Part shown: positions 8,610 through 17,644 of the stretch, in pieces
How the letters are laid out: each line of letters opens with the position of its first letter
How positions within the stretch are numbered: the stretch's first letter is position 1
NCBI RefSeq assembly: GCF_900109555.1
Contig: NZ_FNZV01000001.1
Coordinates: forward strand, 496,001 to 560,000
DNA length: 64,000 nt
Direction: 5' to 3'
Source of the DNA: Pacificibacter marinus
GTDB taxonomy: Bacteria > Pseudomonadota > Alphaproteobacteria > Rhodobacterales > Rhodobacteraceae
Notes under the pieces: model-generated
Databases searched by the model: none
What the model was told of the DNA's origin: nothing
The model's input: only the letters and a program-made list of their open reading frames with translations
Position numbers and translations under genes: made by a program

Positions 8610-9307
8610 TAGGCGGCATTTTCATACTCTCTGGCGCAGGGTTGTCCGCCGAAAGCGGATTGCGCACATTTCGCGCTGCAGATGGGCTATGGGAAGACCA
8701 CCGTGTCGAGGATGTGGCCACGCCTGAAGCGTTTGTACGCGACCCAGAATTGGTACAACGATTTTACAATGAACGGCGTAGGCAAGCGAAAGAGGCACAG
8801 CCCAACGCAGCGCATAAGGCGCTGGCAAAGCTACAAAAAACTCATAGCGCCCCAGTGTATTTGATCACGCAAAATGTCGACGATTTGCTGGAACGTGGCG
8901 GTGCGACACAGGTGATTCACATGCATGGAGCGGTAAAAGATGCGCTTTGTGCCGCGTGTTCGCATCGCTGGGCCGCGCCGATGGAAATGCGGGTGAGTGA
9001 CGCCTGTCCCTCATGTGGTGCGATGAAAACACGGCCCGATATCGTCTGGTTTGGTGAGATTCCCTATCATATGGATGTCATTCAGGACGCTTTGGAAGCC
9101 AGCGATCTGTTTGTATCGATCGGGACATCTGGAACGGTCTATCCTGCAGCGGGATTTGGTCAAATGGCGCGTCAGTTTGGTATACGCACGTTGGAATTGA
9201 ATCTTGAGGCGTCAAACGCGCCTTTTGATGAAATGCGACAAGGGGCGGCCAGTGATATTGTGCCCACGTGGGTGGATGAAATCCTCGCCAATTCACCTAG
9301 CCTCTGA
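8606..9307 (+). CDS. cobB: NAD-dependent protein deacylase, sirtuin
   Basis: A 233-residue class III-type sirtuin that removes acyl groups from protein lysines using NAD. The sequence shows GAGLSAESGLRTFR (NAD binding), the Y-N-E-R-R pair near residue 55 that in this class favours succinyl or malonyl groups, TQNVDDLLERGG, the catalytic His in HMHG, and four zinc cysteines (CAACSH and CPSCG). It overlaps the DUF4336 gene by four bases, so translation is probably coupled. It is unrelated to the defence-type SIR2-like protein at 32 kb. Confidence 0.95.
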   Translation: MIGGIFILSGAGLSAESGLRTFRAADGLWEDHRVEDVATPEAFVRDPELVQRFYNERRRQAKEAQPNAAHKALAKLQKTHSAPVYLITQNVDDLLERGGATQVIHMHGAVKDALCAACSHRWAAPMEMRVSDACPSCGAMKTRPDIVWFGEIPYHMDVIQDALEASDLFVSIGTSGTVYPAAGFGQMARQFGIRTLELNLEASNAPFDEMRQGAASDIVPTWVDEILANSPSL

Positions 9308-9359
9308 ACGCGAAACGGCGCCCCGATTGGAACGCCGCTCTCTTGTATTTCAGGTGGAT

Positions 9360-9863
9360 TTAGTGATCCATTTTAGAGTGATCGACAGCGCCTTTTTCGG
9401 CCCCCATTTTCATCGTGCCCTCTTCTGGCGTGCGATCCAAATCAACAGGGACTGTCACAGTGATGTCACCAGCATGTTCGAACGTCAAAGTCACATCAAA
9501 GGATTCGCCCTGAACCATCGGACCATTTAGCCCCATGAACATCACGTGATCCCCGCCCCGTTGCAACGCATGCATACCCATGGCCGGAACTTCAAAACCG
9601 TCTTCGTCGCGGCGCATTTTCATCACGCCATCGTCGCCATGAATGTGTGTGTGCAGTTCGACCAACTTGGCAACATCTGACGATGCGCCGATCAAACGGT
9701 CTTGGTCATGGCCAGTATTTTTGATCACGAAAAACGCAGCGCCTGTTTTGGCGGATGGGCCAGAAGAGCGTGCATAGGCGTCTTCGATGGTGATATCTGC
9801 GAAAGCTGGCAATGCAAAAAGAGTGGCTGCAAAACCGCCCAAGAGTGTGGATTTGAGAGACAT
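9360..9863 (-). CDS. Periplasmic copper chaperone PCu(A)C
   Basis: A 167-residue exported protein with a signal peptide cleaved near AFA|DITIED. It belongs to the PCu(A)C family, which carries Cu(I) for CuA-site or cytochrome oxidase assembly in the periplasm. The copper ligands are in place: LHTH, then MKMR, then MGMHALQRGGDHVMFM. The C-terminal tail is extended and ends in DHSKMDH, adding further His/Met ligands. The ribosome site AGGAT lies at good spacing. It follows a DUF2946-like gene by 47 bases and is probably its operon partner. Confidence 0.93.
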   Translation of the reverse strand: MSLKSTLLGGFAATLFALPAFADITIEDAYARSSGPSAKTGAAFFVIKNTGHDQDRLIGASSDVAKLVELHTHIHGDDGVMKMRRDEDGFEVPAMGMHALQRGGDHVMFMGLNGPMVQGESFDVTLTFEHAGDITVTVPVDLDRTPEEGTMKMGAEKGAVDHSKMDH

Positions 9864-9910
9864 GGTATCATCCTAATATGTTGAATTATCTTTGAAATTT
9901 AAAGAGAGAT

Positions 9911-10258
9911 TCAAACAAAAGGTGGATCTCGCGCTGTCGATAAAAGCGCGAAATGTGGTACGATCACGCTGTTTTGCGAGATAAACTGAACTTGAGAGAC
10001 GGCAACATCAGGCACCGGTACAGATGCACCTGTCGCAACAGCCATCAAAGCCCCCAGCGCGCATTCAGGACAATAATGCATGGGGCCAATGGGTTGTCCC
10101 TCTGCGTCCACCTGAACCGAAATCAGCCCTGTGCCCGTGCACAAGATGATCTCGCCAGAGGCATCAACAGCCATGCCACGCGCAGAGGCCATGGCCCCCG
10201 AAGTGGCAATGATCGTGACGGCAAAGACAAAGGCCAATATGGGTTTAAGCAAACGCAT
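9911..10258 (-). CDS. DUF2946-like exported protein
   Basis: A 115-residue protein with an N-terminal signal or anchor helix (LLKPILAFVFAVTIIATSG) and a CPECALGAL motif near residue 65 that resembles the conserved Cys pair of DUF2946 proteins. Such proteins commonly neighbour copper genes, and here the PCu(A)C chaperone gene lies 47 bases downstream on the same strand, so a periplasmic copper-related role is likely by context only. Confidence 0.7.
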   Translation of the reverse strand: MRLLKPILAFVFAVTIIATSGAMASARGMAVDASGEIILCTGTGLISVQVDAEGQPIGPMHYCPECALGALMAVATGASVPVPDVAVSQVQFISQNSVIVPHFALLSTARDPPFV

Positions 10259-10358
10259 ACCGTTTGATACCGCTGTTCACCGATGAAAGAAAAGCGACAT
10301 TTTGCAGCGGGTTCCTCCAAAGCCAAACGTCGCCGAACAAATACACAGCACACATAAG

Positions 10359-10390
10359 AAAACCCCGCAGGAAAAATCCGGCGAGGTTTT
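10359..10390 (-). terminator. Terminator after rpmB
   Basis: On the minus strand AAAACCTCGCC pairs with the GCGGGGTTTT arm with one mismatch, and the 3' arm runs into T. It lies 24 bases past the rpmB stop. Confidence 0.75.
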
Positions 10391-10413
10391 AATCAGTCAC
10401 AGACAAGAAATAC

Positions 10414-10701
10414 TTAAGCGGCTGCTTGAGCTTTCGCGATGTCTTTTTTGATTTTCAATGCGTTTGCAGAGAGCTCTTCGTCTTTCGCTTTCGCGAGGAA
10501 CGCGTCAAAACCACCACGGTGATCGACGGAGCGCAGCGCAGCTGCAGAGATTTTCAATTTAAATGTGCGACCGAGCGCTTCCGACATCAGCGACACGTCG
10601 TTGAGGTTCGGAAGAAAACGGCGGCGGGTACGGTTTTTAGCGTGGCTGACATTGTTGCCAGACATTGGGCCTTTACCAGTCAATTCGCAGCGGCGTGCCA
10701 T
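10414..10701 (-). CDS. rpmB: 50S ribosomal protein L28
   Basis: Large-subunit ribosomal protein of 95 residues. The start [23 protein letters not shown] is the standard alphaproteobacterial L28 N terminus, and the basic RRRFLPNL segment follows. I chose ATG at 10701, which has GAGGA upstream at good spacing, over a codon eight residues earlier. It is monocistronic and followed by its own terminator. Confidence 0.97.
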   Translation of the reverse strand: MARRCELTGKGPMSGNNVSHAKNRTRRRFLPNLNDVSLMSEALGRTFKLKISAAALRSVDHRGGFDAFLAKAKDEELSANALKIKKDIAKAQAAA

Positions 10702-11019
10702 GGGGTTATCCTCGTTTGGTACCAAGACGCGAAGCGCCCTAGCTATTGCTCTTAGTCTATATCATTCGCGCCCGTATGACGGTTTGGCAACAAAGGTGCA
10801 AGACCTTGTGGTCAAAAGCCGACAAATAAGCCTGATTTCAACAGATAAGGCACCCCAAAATAGCGGCGCCCGAAATTCAGTTTCGGGTGAATAGGGGGAA
10901 TCGAAAGAGTCGTCAATACCCAACGCGACACCAGCGGTACCTTTTGCCTTTTATACCTGCCCCGACAGAAATTGGAACTTGGCACGTATAAACTACACAA
11001 TAGCACACAAAGGCCCCCA
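10702..11019. other. Divergent intergenic region, rpmB / secreted protein
   Basis: 318 bases that must carry both promoters. The only structure I see is a hairpin at 10869-10887 (CCCGAAA / TTTCGGG, 5-base loop) without a T run. No small gene is supported. Confidence 0.4.
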
Positions 11020-11664
11020 ATGATCGCACATCACATCACGCGCGCCTTAACAATCGCAACGCTCGTCGGGCTTTCGCCGCCTGCGCACAGTGAAACCTTT
11101 ATCACAGATGTATGGACCGACACTTGGCTTGCTATGTCTGTGAACGGCGCCCAAGTGTTCCAAGACCATAGTTTGTTTCCCACAAAGCGTGCCTTTAATG
11201 CAGAAAGCTTTCGCTTTGAGGCGCAGCGCCCTTTCGTCATCGGGATAACCGCGACAGGTTTTCAAAAAAGTGGTTTGGGTATTGAAAGCACGAGCCGACA
11301 GAACATGAGCGATGGTGGCGTGATGTTGCAAATCAAAGACGCAAACGGCACTGTGGTGACGGCCAGCAACGCAAACTGGACCTGCCTTGTCACCCGCGAA
11401 ACCCCTTTGCAAAACTCTTGTGGCAATGCCCCTGATCCAAGCCAAGGCGCTTGTGCCTTTGACATCACTGACACGCCTGTGGGCTGGGACACTGCAGATT
11501 TTGATGCATCTGGCTGGCAAACCGCATCGGTATGGAACGAAAGCGATGTACGCCCGAAAGACGTCGATGATCGCATCACATGGGACAGCGCCGCGCAGCT
11601 AATTTCGGGGGAAAATTTAGACACCAACAACATCGTTTTGTGCCGTATAGAAGTCAACTTGTAG
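11020..11664 (+). CDS. Secreted beta-sandwich protein, carbohydrate-binding-like
   Basis: A 214-residue protein with a signal peptide (MIAHHITRAL, a hydrophobic core, then AHS|ETFITD at about residue 25). The mature part is rich in aromatic and Asp/Asn residues with repeated beta-strand patterns (W-T-D-T-W-L; FDASGWQTASVW), resembling galactose-binding-like domains. Four Cys residues in its second half may form disulfides. I chose ATG at 11020 because it gives the signal peptide. It is a single gene facing rpmB. Function unknown; ligand binding at the surface or in the periplasm is inference. Confidence 0.7.
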   Translation: MIAHHITRALTIATLVGLSPPAHSETFITDVWTDTWLAMSVNGAQVFQDHSLFPTKRAFNAESFRFEAQRPFVIGITATGFQKSGLGIESTSRQNMSDGGVMLQIKDANGTVVTASNANWTCLVTRETPLQNSCGNAPDPSQGACAFDITDTPVGWDTADFDASGWQTASVWNESDVRPKDVDDRITWDSAAQLISGENLDTNNIVLCRIEVNL

Positions 11665-11747
11665 GTTAGTCTTTCACCAACATACCCCGATCCAGAAGGC
11701 CCTAACTTATACCCCAAAAGGCGTGGAAAAAAGGCAATCGAGCACGA

Positions 11748-12056
11748 TTATATCACAGTCGTTTCCATCGACACGACCGAAACAGTGTAGTCTTTAAAGG
11801 CCAAATTCCGCGTGGGAATAATATTTTGGTAGGCCTCACTTTCAAACAGCTCCTGTACCGCTTCATAGCTTGGGTAATCGATGATCATCACGGACCTTGC
11901 GGGCATGCTTCCCACCACTTGGCCTTGCACTGTAAACCGTTGAGTAATTGAGCCACCGACAGCTTCCAAGAGAGGCAACGTAGCTTCAAGATAGGCCGCT
12001 AAAGCACGAGGTTGGTCATCATTAATTGTAACAAGAGCAATGACTTTAACAGGCAT
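11748..12056 (-). CDS. DUF1330 domain-containing protein
   Basis: A 102-residue protein of the DUF1330 type (dimeric alpha-beta barrel fold), with the usual IIDYPSYEAVQELFESEAYQ core near residues 75-95 and a TRNLAFKDYTV end. The family is cytosolic and has no established function. It stands alone, convergent to the secreted-protein gene and upstream of the meaB stop. Confidence 0.8.
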   Translation of the reverse strand: MPVKVIALVTINDDQPRALAAYLEATLPLLEAVGGSITQRFTVQGQVVGSMPARSVMIIDYPSYEAVQELFESEAYQNIIPTRNLAFKDYTVSVVSMETTVI

Positions 12057-12146
12057 CTGGCCTCCAAAACGTTCACATGTTTAAGGGCGCCATATCGCGT
12101 AAACAGTTTGGATTAAAGAAAAATAATCTAGGTAAACAGATCGTGA

Positions 12147-13136
12147 TTATATTTGGCCCGTGGTGGCTTTCAATGCAGCCAGCACTTGGGCGGCAGCGCG
12201 GCTCGCTGTTATCTCTCCTTGCTCAACACGCTTGGCATATTCGGCAATCGCGGTTTTCAAAGGCTCAGTTTCAAGTTGGCGCAACAACCCGTTACGAATG
12301 TCTTGGGCAAACCAATATTGCGCCTGCTCCATGCGGGTCTTGGCGAGATATCCGTGCTCTTTGCGCCATGCGACAAGCTGTTTTATATCGGCCCAAGCCT
12401 CAACCAGCCCCTTATCTTGTAGTGCTGATACCGTGGTCGCTTTTGGAAACCCTTGTGGGTCTTGTGGACGCTTGCGCAGCAAATGCAGAGCGCCCGCATA
12501 ATCGGCGCGCGTGCGTTGTGCAGCCGCTTCAAGATCACCATCGGCTTTGTTGACCAAAATCAAGTCAGCCATTTCCATGATGCCACGTTTGACCCCTTGC
12601 AATTCGTCCCCACCAGCGGGTGCCAGCAACAGCAAAAACAGGTCAGACATTTGCGCCACAACCGTTTCAGATTGCCCCACGCCAACAGTTTCGATCAGCA
12701 CCACGTCATAGCCCGCGGCCTCACACAAAAGCGTCGCCTCGCGGGTGCGCCGCGCCACACCGCCCAATTCGGTTTGCGACGGAGACGGTCTGATAAAGGC
12801 ATTTTTCTCACGCGTCAGAAGTTCCATGCGGGTTTTATCGCCCAAAATTGAGCCACCCGTGCGCGCAGATGACGGGTCGACGGCCAAAACCGCGACCTTC
12901 AATCCCTCATGGACCAACATCATGCCAAAGCTTTCGATAAACGTGGATTTGCCCACGCCCGGCGTGCCGGACAAGCCCAAACGCAGCGCCTCACGTCCAG
13001 CGCTTTGCACGCGCTCCATCAACTCAATCGCTTGAACACGGTGGTCGGCGCGCCCGCTTTCCACCAAAGTGATCGCCTGCGCCAAAGCCCGCCTGTCGCC
13101 TTCAATCAGGCGCATTGCCAAATGTTCTATGTTCAT
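12147..13136 (-). CDS. meaB: Methylmalonyl-CoA mutase-associated GTPase MeaB
   Basis: A 329-residue G3E-family GTPase that gates adenosylcobalamin loading and protects methylmalonyl-CoA mutase in the propionate pathway. The sequence shows GTPGVGKSTF (P-loop), VDPSSARTGGSILGDKTRM, ETVGVGQSE, and the base-specificity motif NKADGD. I chose ATG at 13136 (MNIEHLAMRL) with GGAAG upstream; 59 further in-frame residues look untranslated. The mutase is not in this window, but the epimerase gene is at 37.7 kb, so the pathway genes are scattered. It is divergent from hrpB. Confidence 0.94.
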   Translation of the reverse strand: MNIEHLAMRLIEGDRRALAQAITLVESGRADHRVQAIELMERVQSAGREALRLGLSGTPGVGKSTFIESFGMMLVHEGLKVAVLAVDPSSARTGGSILGDKTRMELLTREKNAFIRPSPSQTELGGVARRTREATLLCEAAGYDVVLIETVGVGQSETVVAQMSDLFLLLLAPAGGDELQGVKRGIMEMADLILVNKADGDLEAAAQRTRADYAGALHLLRKRPQDPQGFPKATTVSALQDKGLVEAWADIKQLVAWRKEHGYLAKTRMEQAQYWFAQDIRNGLLRQLETEPLKTAIAEYAKRVEQGEITASRAAAQVLAALKATTGQI

Positions 13137-13305
13137 AAACTCTTCCAGCCGCCTGCGCGCAATTTTGCAAACTGTGCCCTGTTCGTTGGGGGACTGTCCA
13201 GTCTGGACTGGCCATATGCGGCAATTGATCAATCTTCGCAAAGCGCCCAAAGCCTCAGCGCGATTGCCCTCTTTTCGCAGCGGCTGTGATGGCCCATAAA
13301 GAGCC

Positions 13306-15759
13306 ATGATCAAACCAGCTCAACCAACTGTCATGCACCCCACCCTGCCCATTGATGCTGTCCTAGGCGACCTCGTCAGTGCCGTCGAAAAACATGGCCA
13401 AGCTGTGCTGATGGCCCCGCCCGGTGCAGGTAAAACCACACGCGTACCTTTGGCTTTGCTGAACACCATCCATGGCAAAATCATTATGCTAGAACCGCGC
13501 CGCTTGGCCGCGCGCTCTGCTGCTGAACGTATGGCCGAAACTTTGGGCGAACCTGTTGGGCAGACCGTTGGTTACCGTATGCGTGGCGCGCACAAATCGA
13601 ACAAAAACACACGAATTGAAGTCGTGACTGAGGGCATACTTACGCGAATGCTGCAATCGGACCCCGAACTCACAGGTGTCGGTGCGGTCATTTTTGATGA
13701 ATTTCACGAACGGTCTTTGAACGCTGATTTGGGGCTTGCGTTGATCTGTGAAGTGCGCGGTGCGCTGCGTGATGATCTGGCGCTGATCGTGATGTCTGCC
13801 ACGCTTGATGCGGCCCCCGTGGCCGAACTTTTGGGCGGGGCACCGATTGTGCACTCCAAAGGCCGCGCCTTTCCCGTAGAAACCCGCTGGCTTGACACAC
13901 CAACCAAGAAAACCCGCCGCTTTGAAGAAGCCATAGCGGATTTGGTTGTTGAAGCGGTCAGTCAAAACACCGGATCAGCGCTGGTTTTCTTACCCGGTGA
14001 GGGCGAAATTCGCCGTGTCGAACAGCATCTCAAAGGTCGCATCCCCAAAGACTGCGCCATACGGCCCCTGTTTGGCGCTATGAAATTTGAGGCCCAGCGC
14101 GCTGCGATTGCCCCCTGCACAACGGGGCGCAAAATCGTACTGGCAACAGCCATCGCAGAAACCTCACTCACCATCGAAGACGTACGCATTGTGGTGGATG
14201 GCGGGCGGTCGCGCCGTGCCCGGTTTGACCCCGCCTCAGGCATGTCGCGCCTTATAACGGAACGCGCATCAAAAGCCGAAGCCGAACAACGCCGTGGCCG
14301 TGCGGGGCGTGTTGCGGCGGGCTTGTGTTATCGGTTTTGGACCAAGGGCGAAGAGGGCGCGATGCCGGCATTCGCCCCCGCAGAAATTGAGGCGGCTGAT
14401 CTCAGTGGTCTCGCGCTTGAACTTGCACTTTGGGGGGCAAATGAGACTGATTTGGCCTTTTTAACCCCACCGCCCCACGGCCCGTTAAGTGAAGCGCGCA
14501 CATTGCTGCAAGGACTGGGGGCGTTGGACAAAAGCGGGTATATCACACCCCACGGGCGCACCATTTCCACCATGCCGCTGCATCCACGACTTGCACATAT
14601 GCTACAAAAAGTGGGACCAAATGCGGCAAACCTAGCCGCTCTTTTGAACGAACGCGATCCGTTGCGCGGTGCAGGGGTTGATCTAACGATTCGGATTAAA
14701 GCTCTTAAGACCTTTGATCCACGCGCGGATCGCGGCGGGCTTGAGCGGATCAAACTGGATGCAAAGCGCCTGCGTACTGGCCTTAAATCCGACACATCAT
14801 CTGGCTCTCAATATTCACTCGCTGAGATGGCAGCTCTTGCATACCCCGACCGTATCGGACTGCGCCGAAAAGGCGATCAAGCCCGCTATATCATGTCTGG
14901 CGGCAAAGGCGCCGTGATGGACAATGGTGACGCTTTGGCCAATACGCGGCTGATTGTGATCACCGACACCGATGGAGCCCCACGTGAAGCAAAAATCAGG
15001 CAAGCCATTGCGATAACAGAAAGCGAATTGCGGGGCCTGTATGGTGATCAAATCGCTTGGCACGACATTTGCCAATGGGACAAACGGGCCCGCCGCGTCG
15101 TGTCACTCAACCGAGAAATGTTTCAAGCGCTGATCTTGGATGAACGTCAATGGAATGATGCTCTGCCAGAAGCGATCGCATTGGGCGCATTGGACGGTTT
15201 ACGCCAAATAGGTCTGCCGTGGACACCTGCAGCACAGCGTTTTGCGGCCCGCGTTGCATTGATGTCTGACGACTATCCAGACATGTCAGAGACCGCATTG
15301 CTAAGCACCTTAGAAGACTGGCTTTTACCCTATCTCAAAGGCGCCCGCACTGAAGGCGCGCTGCGCAACTTGGACATCACAGAAGCCCTGCGAAACATGC
15401 TGGACTGGGCTCAAATGGCACGCTTGGATCAAGAGGTGCCCGCAGCTTTTGTCAGCCCTATGGGGCGAAATTTACCCATTGATTATTCTGGCGAGCACCC
15501 TGAAATCACAGCGCGTATCCAAGAGATGTTTGGCACCACGCGCCATCCGACCGTTGGGCCAAAACATGTACCTTTGAAAGTGGTTTTAACCTCGCCCGCG
15601 CATCGCCCGATGCAGGTCACGATGGATATTCCTAACTTTTGGAAAACATCCTATTCCGATGTCCGCAAAGATATGCGGGGGCGATATCCGCGCCATCCAT
15701 GGCCCGAAGATCCGACAGTTGCAAACCCGACTCTGCGCGCCAAACGGCGCGGAACTTAA
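13306..15759 (+). CDS. hrpB: ATP-dependent helicase HrpB
   Basis: An 817-residue DEAH-type RNA helicase of the HrpB family. Helicase motifs in order: MAPPGAGKTTRVP (I), DEFHERS (II), SATLD (III), ATAIAETSLTIEDVR (V) and RRGRAGRV (VI), followed by the HA2 domain and the HrpB C-terminal domain ending in the PRHPWPEDP segment (about residue 800), a family signature. The cellular role is poorly defined. ATG 13306 has AAAGAG in front; ATG 13333 is a credible alternative start. It is divergent from meaB. Confidence 0.95.
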   Translation: MIKPAQPTVMHPTLPIDAVLGDLVSAVEKHGQAVLMAPPGAGKTTRVPLALLNTIHGKIIMLEPRRLAARSAAERMAETLGEPVGQTVGYRMRGAHKSNKNTRIEVVTEGILTRMLQSDPELTGVGAVIFDEFHERSLNADLGLALICEVRGALRDDLALIVMSATLDAAPVAELLGGAPIVHSKGRAFPVETRWLDTPTKKTRRFEEAIADLVVEAVSQNTGSALVFLPGEGEIRRVEQHLKGRIPKDCAIRPLFGAMKFEAQRAAIAPCTTGRKIVLATAIAETSLTIEDVRIVVDGGRSRRARFDPASGMSRLITERASKAEAEQRRGRAGRVAAGLCYRFWTKGEEGAMPAFAPAEIEAADLSGLALELALWGANETDLAFLTPPPHGPLSEARTLLQGLGALDKSGYITPHGRTISTMPLHPRLAHMLQKVGPNAANLAALLNERDPLRGAGVDLTIRIKALKTFDPRADRGGLERIKLDAKRLRTGLKSDTSSGSQYSLAEMAALAYPDRIGLRRKGDQARYIMSGGKGAVMDNGDALANTRLIVITDTDGAPREAKIRQAIAITESELRGLYGDQIAWHDICQWDKRARRVVSLNREMFQALILDERQWNDALPEAIALGALDGLRQIGLPWTPAAQRFAARVALMSDDYPDMSETALLSTLEDWLLPYLKGARTEGALRNLDITEALRNMLDWAQMARLDQEVPAAFVSPMGRNLPIDYSGEHPEITARIQEMFGTTRHPTVGPKHVPLKVVLTSPAHRPMQVTMDIPNFWKTSYSDVRKDMRGRYPRHPWPEDPTVANPTLRAKRRGT

Positions 15760-15888
15760 GGGTTTGGTAAAGACTGTGACAGCCAAATTCATTTGAATAT
15801 GACAGTGCTTTAAGAGTTTTAACCCAGTTTGTGACAGCCTCTTAAAACATATTAAGAGAGCCTAATTTGAGAGAGGCAGTCACAAAAA

Positions 15889-15914
15889 AAAGCGCGAGGT
15901 TGCCCCCGCGCTTT
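15889..15914 (-). terminator. Terminator after gnd with GNRA tetraloop
   Basis: On the minus strand an 8-bp GC stem with one G-U pair closes on loop GCAA, flanked by AAA/TTT and followed by a long T run. Its 20-base core (15892-15911) is identical to the core of the aspS terminator at 39627-39646. Confidence 0.9.
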
Positions 15915-15937
15915 GATTTTTGATGATGTAGCAACGC

Positions 15938-17365
15938 TTAGGAATGCGCGATGTCTGACGCCCATGGTCCGTGCTGATCTGTCTCGCCAGTATCGACCCG
16001 GACAAAGCCATGCGCGCCAAAGAAATCACGTTGACCTTGGACCAAATCAGTTGTCCCGCGGCCTTGGCGCATTGTGTCAAAGTAAGCCAAAGCAGCAGCA
16101 AAGGCTGGCACAGGCAGACCTTGCAGCGCAGCAGAGGCCACAACGCGGCGCAGGGCAGAAGACCCTTCAACGATGCGCTGTGCAAAGCGCGGTGCAAAAA
16201 TAAGATTACCATGCGGCAAGCCTTCGCGCACGGCAGATGCCATTTCGTCAAGCATAGTTGATCGAATGATACAGCCTTCGCGCCATACCTCGGCACAGCT
16301 GGCCAAATCAAGATCCCAGTCGTATTCCACAGACGCGGCGGACAAAAGATTAAGTCCTTGATCATACGCAATGATTTTCGCGGCCAAGAGCGCTTTTTCA
16401 AGATCGTCTTCTGAAATGGGTGCGGCACCTGTTTCAACTTTAAGCCCTGCGAAAAGAGCTTCGCCAGCGATACGAGTATCTTTGACAGCCGACCAAGACC
16501 GCGCGGCCACGGCGGCCTCGATCGTGGATGGGGATTGACCCAATGACAAAGCTTCGATCGCAGTCCAGCGGCCTGTGCCCTTTTGGCCCGCTTTGTCGAC
16601 GATGATATCAACAATCGGTTGACCCGATTTTTCGTCAACGGTTTGCAAAACTTTTCCTGAAATCTCAACAAGGTAAGATTTCAAAGGACCTTTGTCCCAA
16701 GTTTCAAAAAGCTGGCCGATGTTTGCAGCAGAGCGGCCTTCGCCATCGCGCAACAGCCCGTAAACTTCGGCGATCATTTGCATGTCGGCATATTCGATGC
16801 CGTTGTGCACTGTTTTCACGAAATGGCCCGCACCATCTGGCCCGAAATGATCGGCACAAGGCGCACCATCGTGTTTGGCAGAAATTGCTTCGAGAATGTC
16901 GCGGATCACCTCGAAAGATGATTTATCGCCGCCGACCATAATCGATGGTCCGTTACGCGCGCCTTCTTCGCCACCAGACACGCCCATGCCGATGAAATTC
17001 AAGCCAAGATCAGACAAAGCGGCCTCGCGGCGGCGCGTGTCATGGAAGTTGGCATTGCCCGCATCGATGATCATGTCGCCTTTGTCCAAAAGCGGTGTCA
17101 AACCTTTGATAACGGCATCCACAGCGGCCCCAGCTTGCACCATGATGATGATCGCGCGCGGTTTGGTCAGCGCGCCAACAAGTTCTTCAAGTGTTTTGGT
17201 CGGCACAAGATTGCGGGCCAGATCACCAGCCGATGCGATATAATCATCTGTGACAGACCCAGTGCGGTTAAAAACCGCGACAGGGAATTCATTTTCCGCA
17301 ATATTTAGCGCAAGATTTGCGCCCATAACGCCGAGGCCGATAAGACCGATGCGAGCTTGTGCCAT
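15938..17365 (-). CDS. gnd: 6-phosphogluconate dehydrogenase, decarboxylating
   Basis: A 475-residue enzyme that oxidises 6-phosphogluconate to ribulose 5-phosphate and CO2 with NADP, in the pentose phosphate pathway. The N-terminal Rossmann GLGVMGANLALNIAE with a following NRT favours NADP. GVSGGEEGARNGPSIM (about residue 125) and the active-site KTVHNGIEYADMQ (Lys 184, Asn 188) are present, as is the C-terminal domain with its FFGAHGFVRVDT tail. It is a single gene with its own terminator, divergent from the Nudix gene. Confidence 0.97.
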   Translation of the reverse strand: MAQARIGLIGLGVMGANLALNIAENEFPVAVFNRTGSVTDDYIASAGDLARNLVPTKTLEELVGALTKPRAIIIMVQAGAAVDAVIKGLTPLLDKGDMIIDAGNANFHDTRRREAALSDLGLNFIGMGVSGGEEGARNGPSIMVGGDKSSFEVIRDILEAISAKHDGAPCADHFGPDGAGHFVKTVHNGIEYADMQMIAEVYGLLRDGEGRSAANIGQLFETWDKGPLKSYLVEISGKVLQTVDEKSGQPIVDIIVDKAGQKGTGRWTAIEALSLGQSPSTIEAAVAARSWSAVKDTRIAGEALFAGLKVETGAAPISEDDLEKALLAAKIIAYDQGLNLLSAASVEYDWDLDLASCAEVWREGCIIRSTMLDEMASAVREGLPHGNLIFAPRFAQRIVEGSSALRRVVASAALQGLPVPAFAAALAYFDTMRQGRGTTDLVQGQRDFFGAHGFVRVDTGETDQHGPWASDIAHS

Positions 17366-17644
17366 ATGTCGTTCACTTTCTTACTTGTCCTGCACGGGCT
17401 GTGTATACCGCTGCGTACATTTATTATGAGGCAGGTGTTAGCGCATGACAATGCGGATTGCTATGCCGAGAGCGCGGCCTTGGCTGAAAATTGGGCTGCA
17501 CATGCCGCACACCTGCAAATATAATTATTTAATCTGCGCGGCGAACCTAGCGGGACATCGGGGGAAAAACCACAGATTCTTGATTCTTTTGCTAAGTAAG
17601 GCTATATATAGTCAAATAATAAAAAACAGGCACATAGTTCACAA

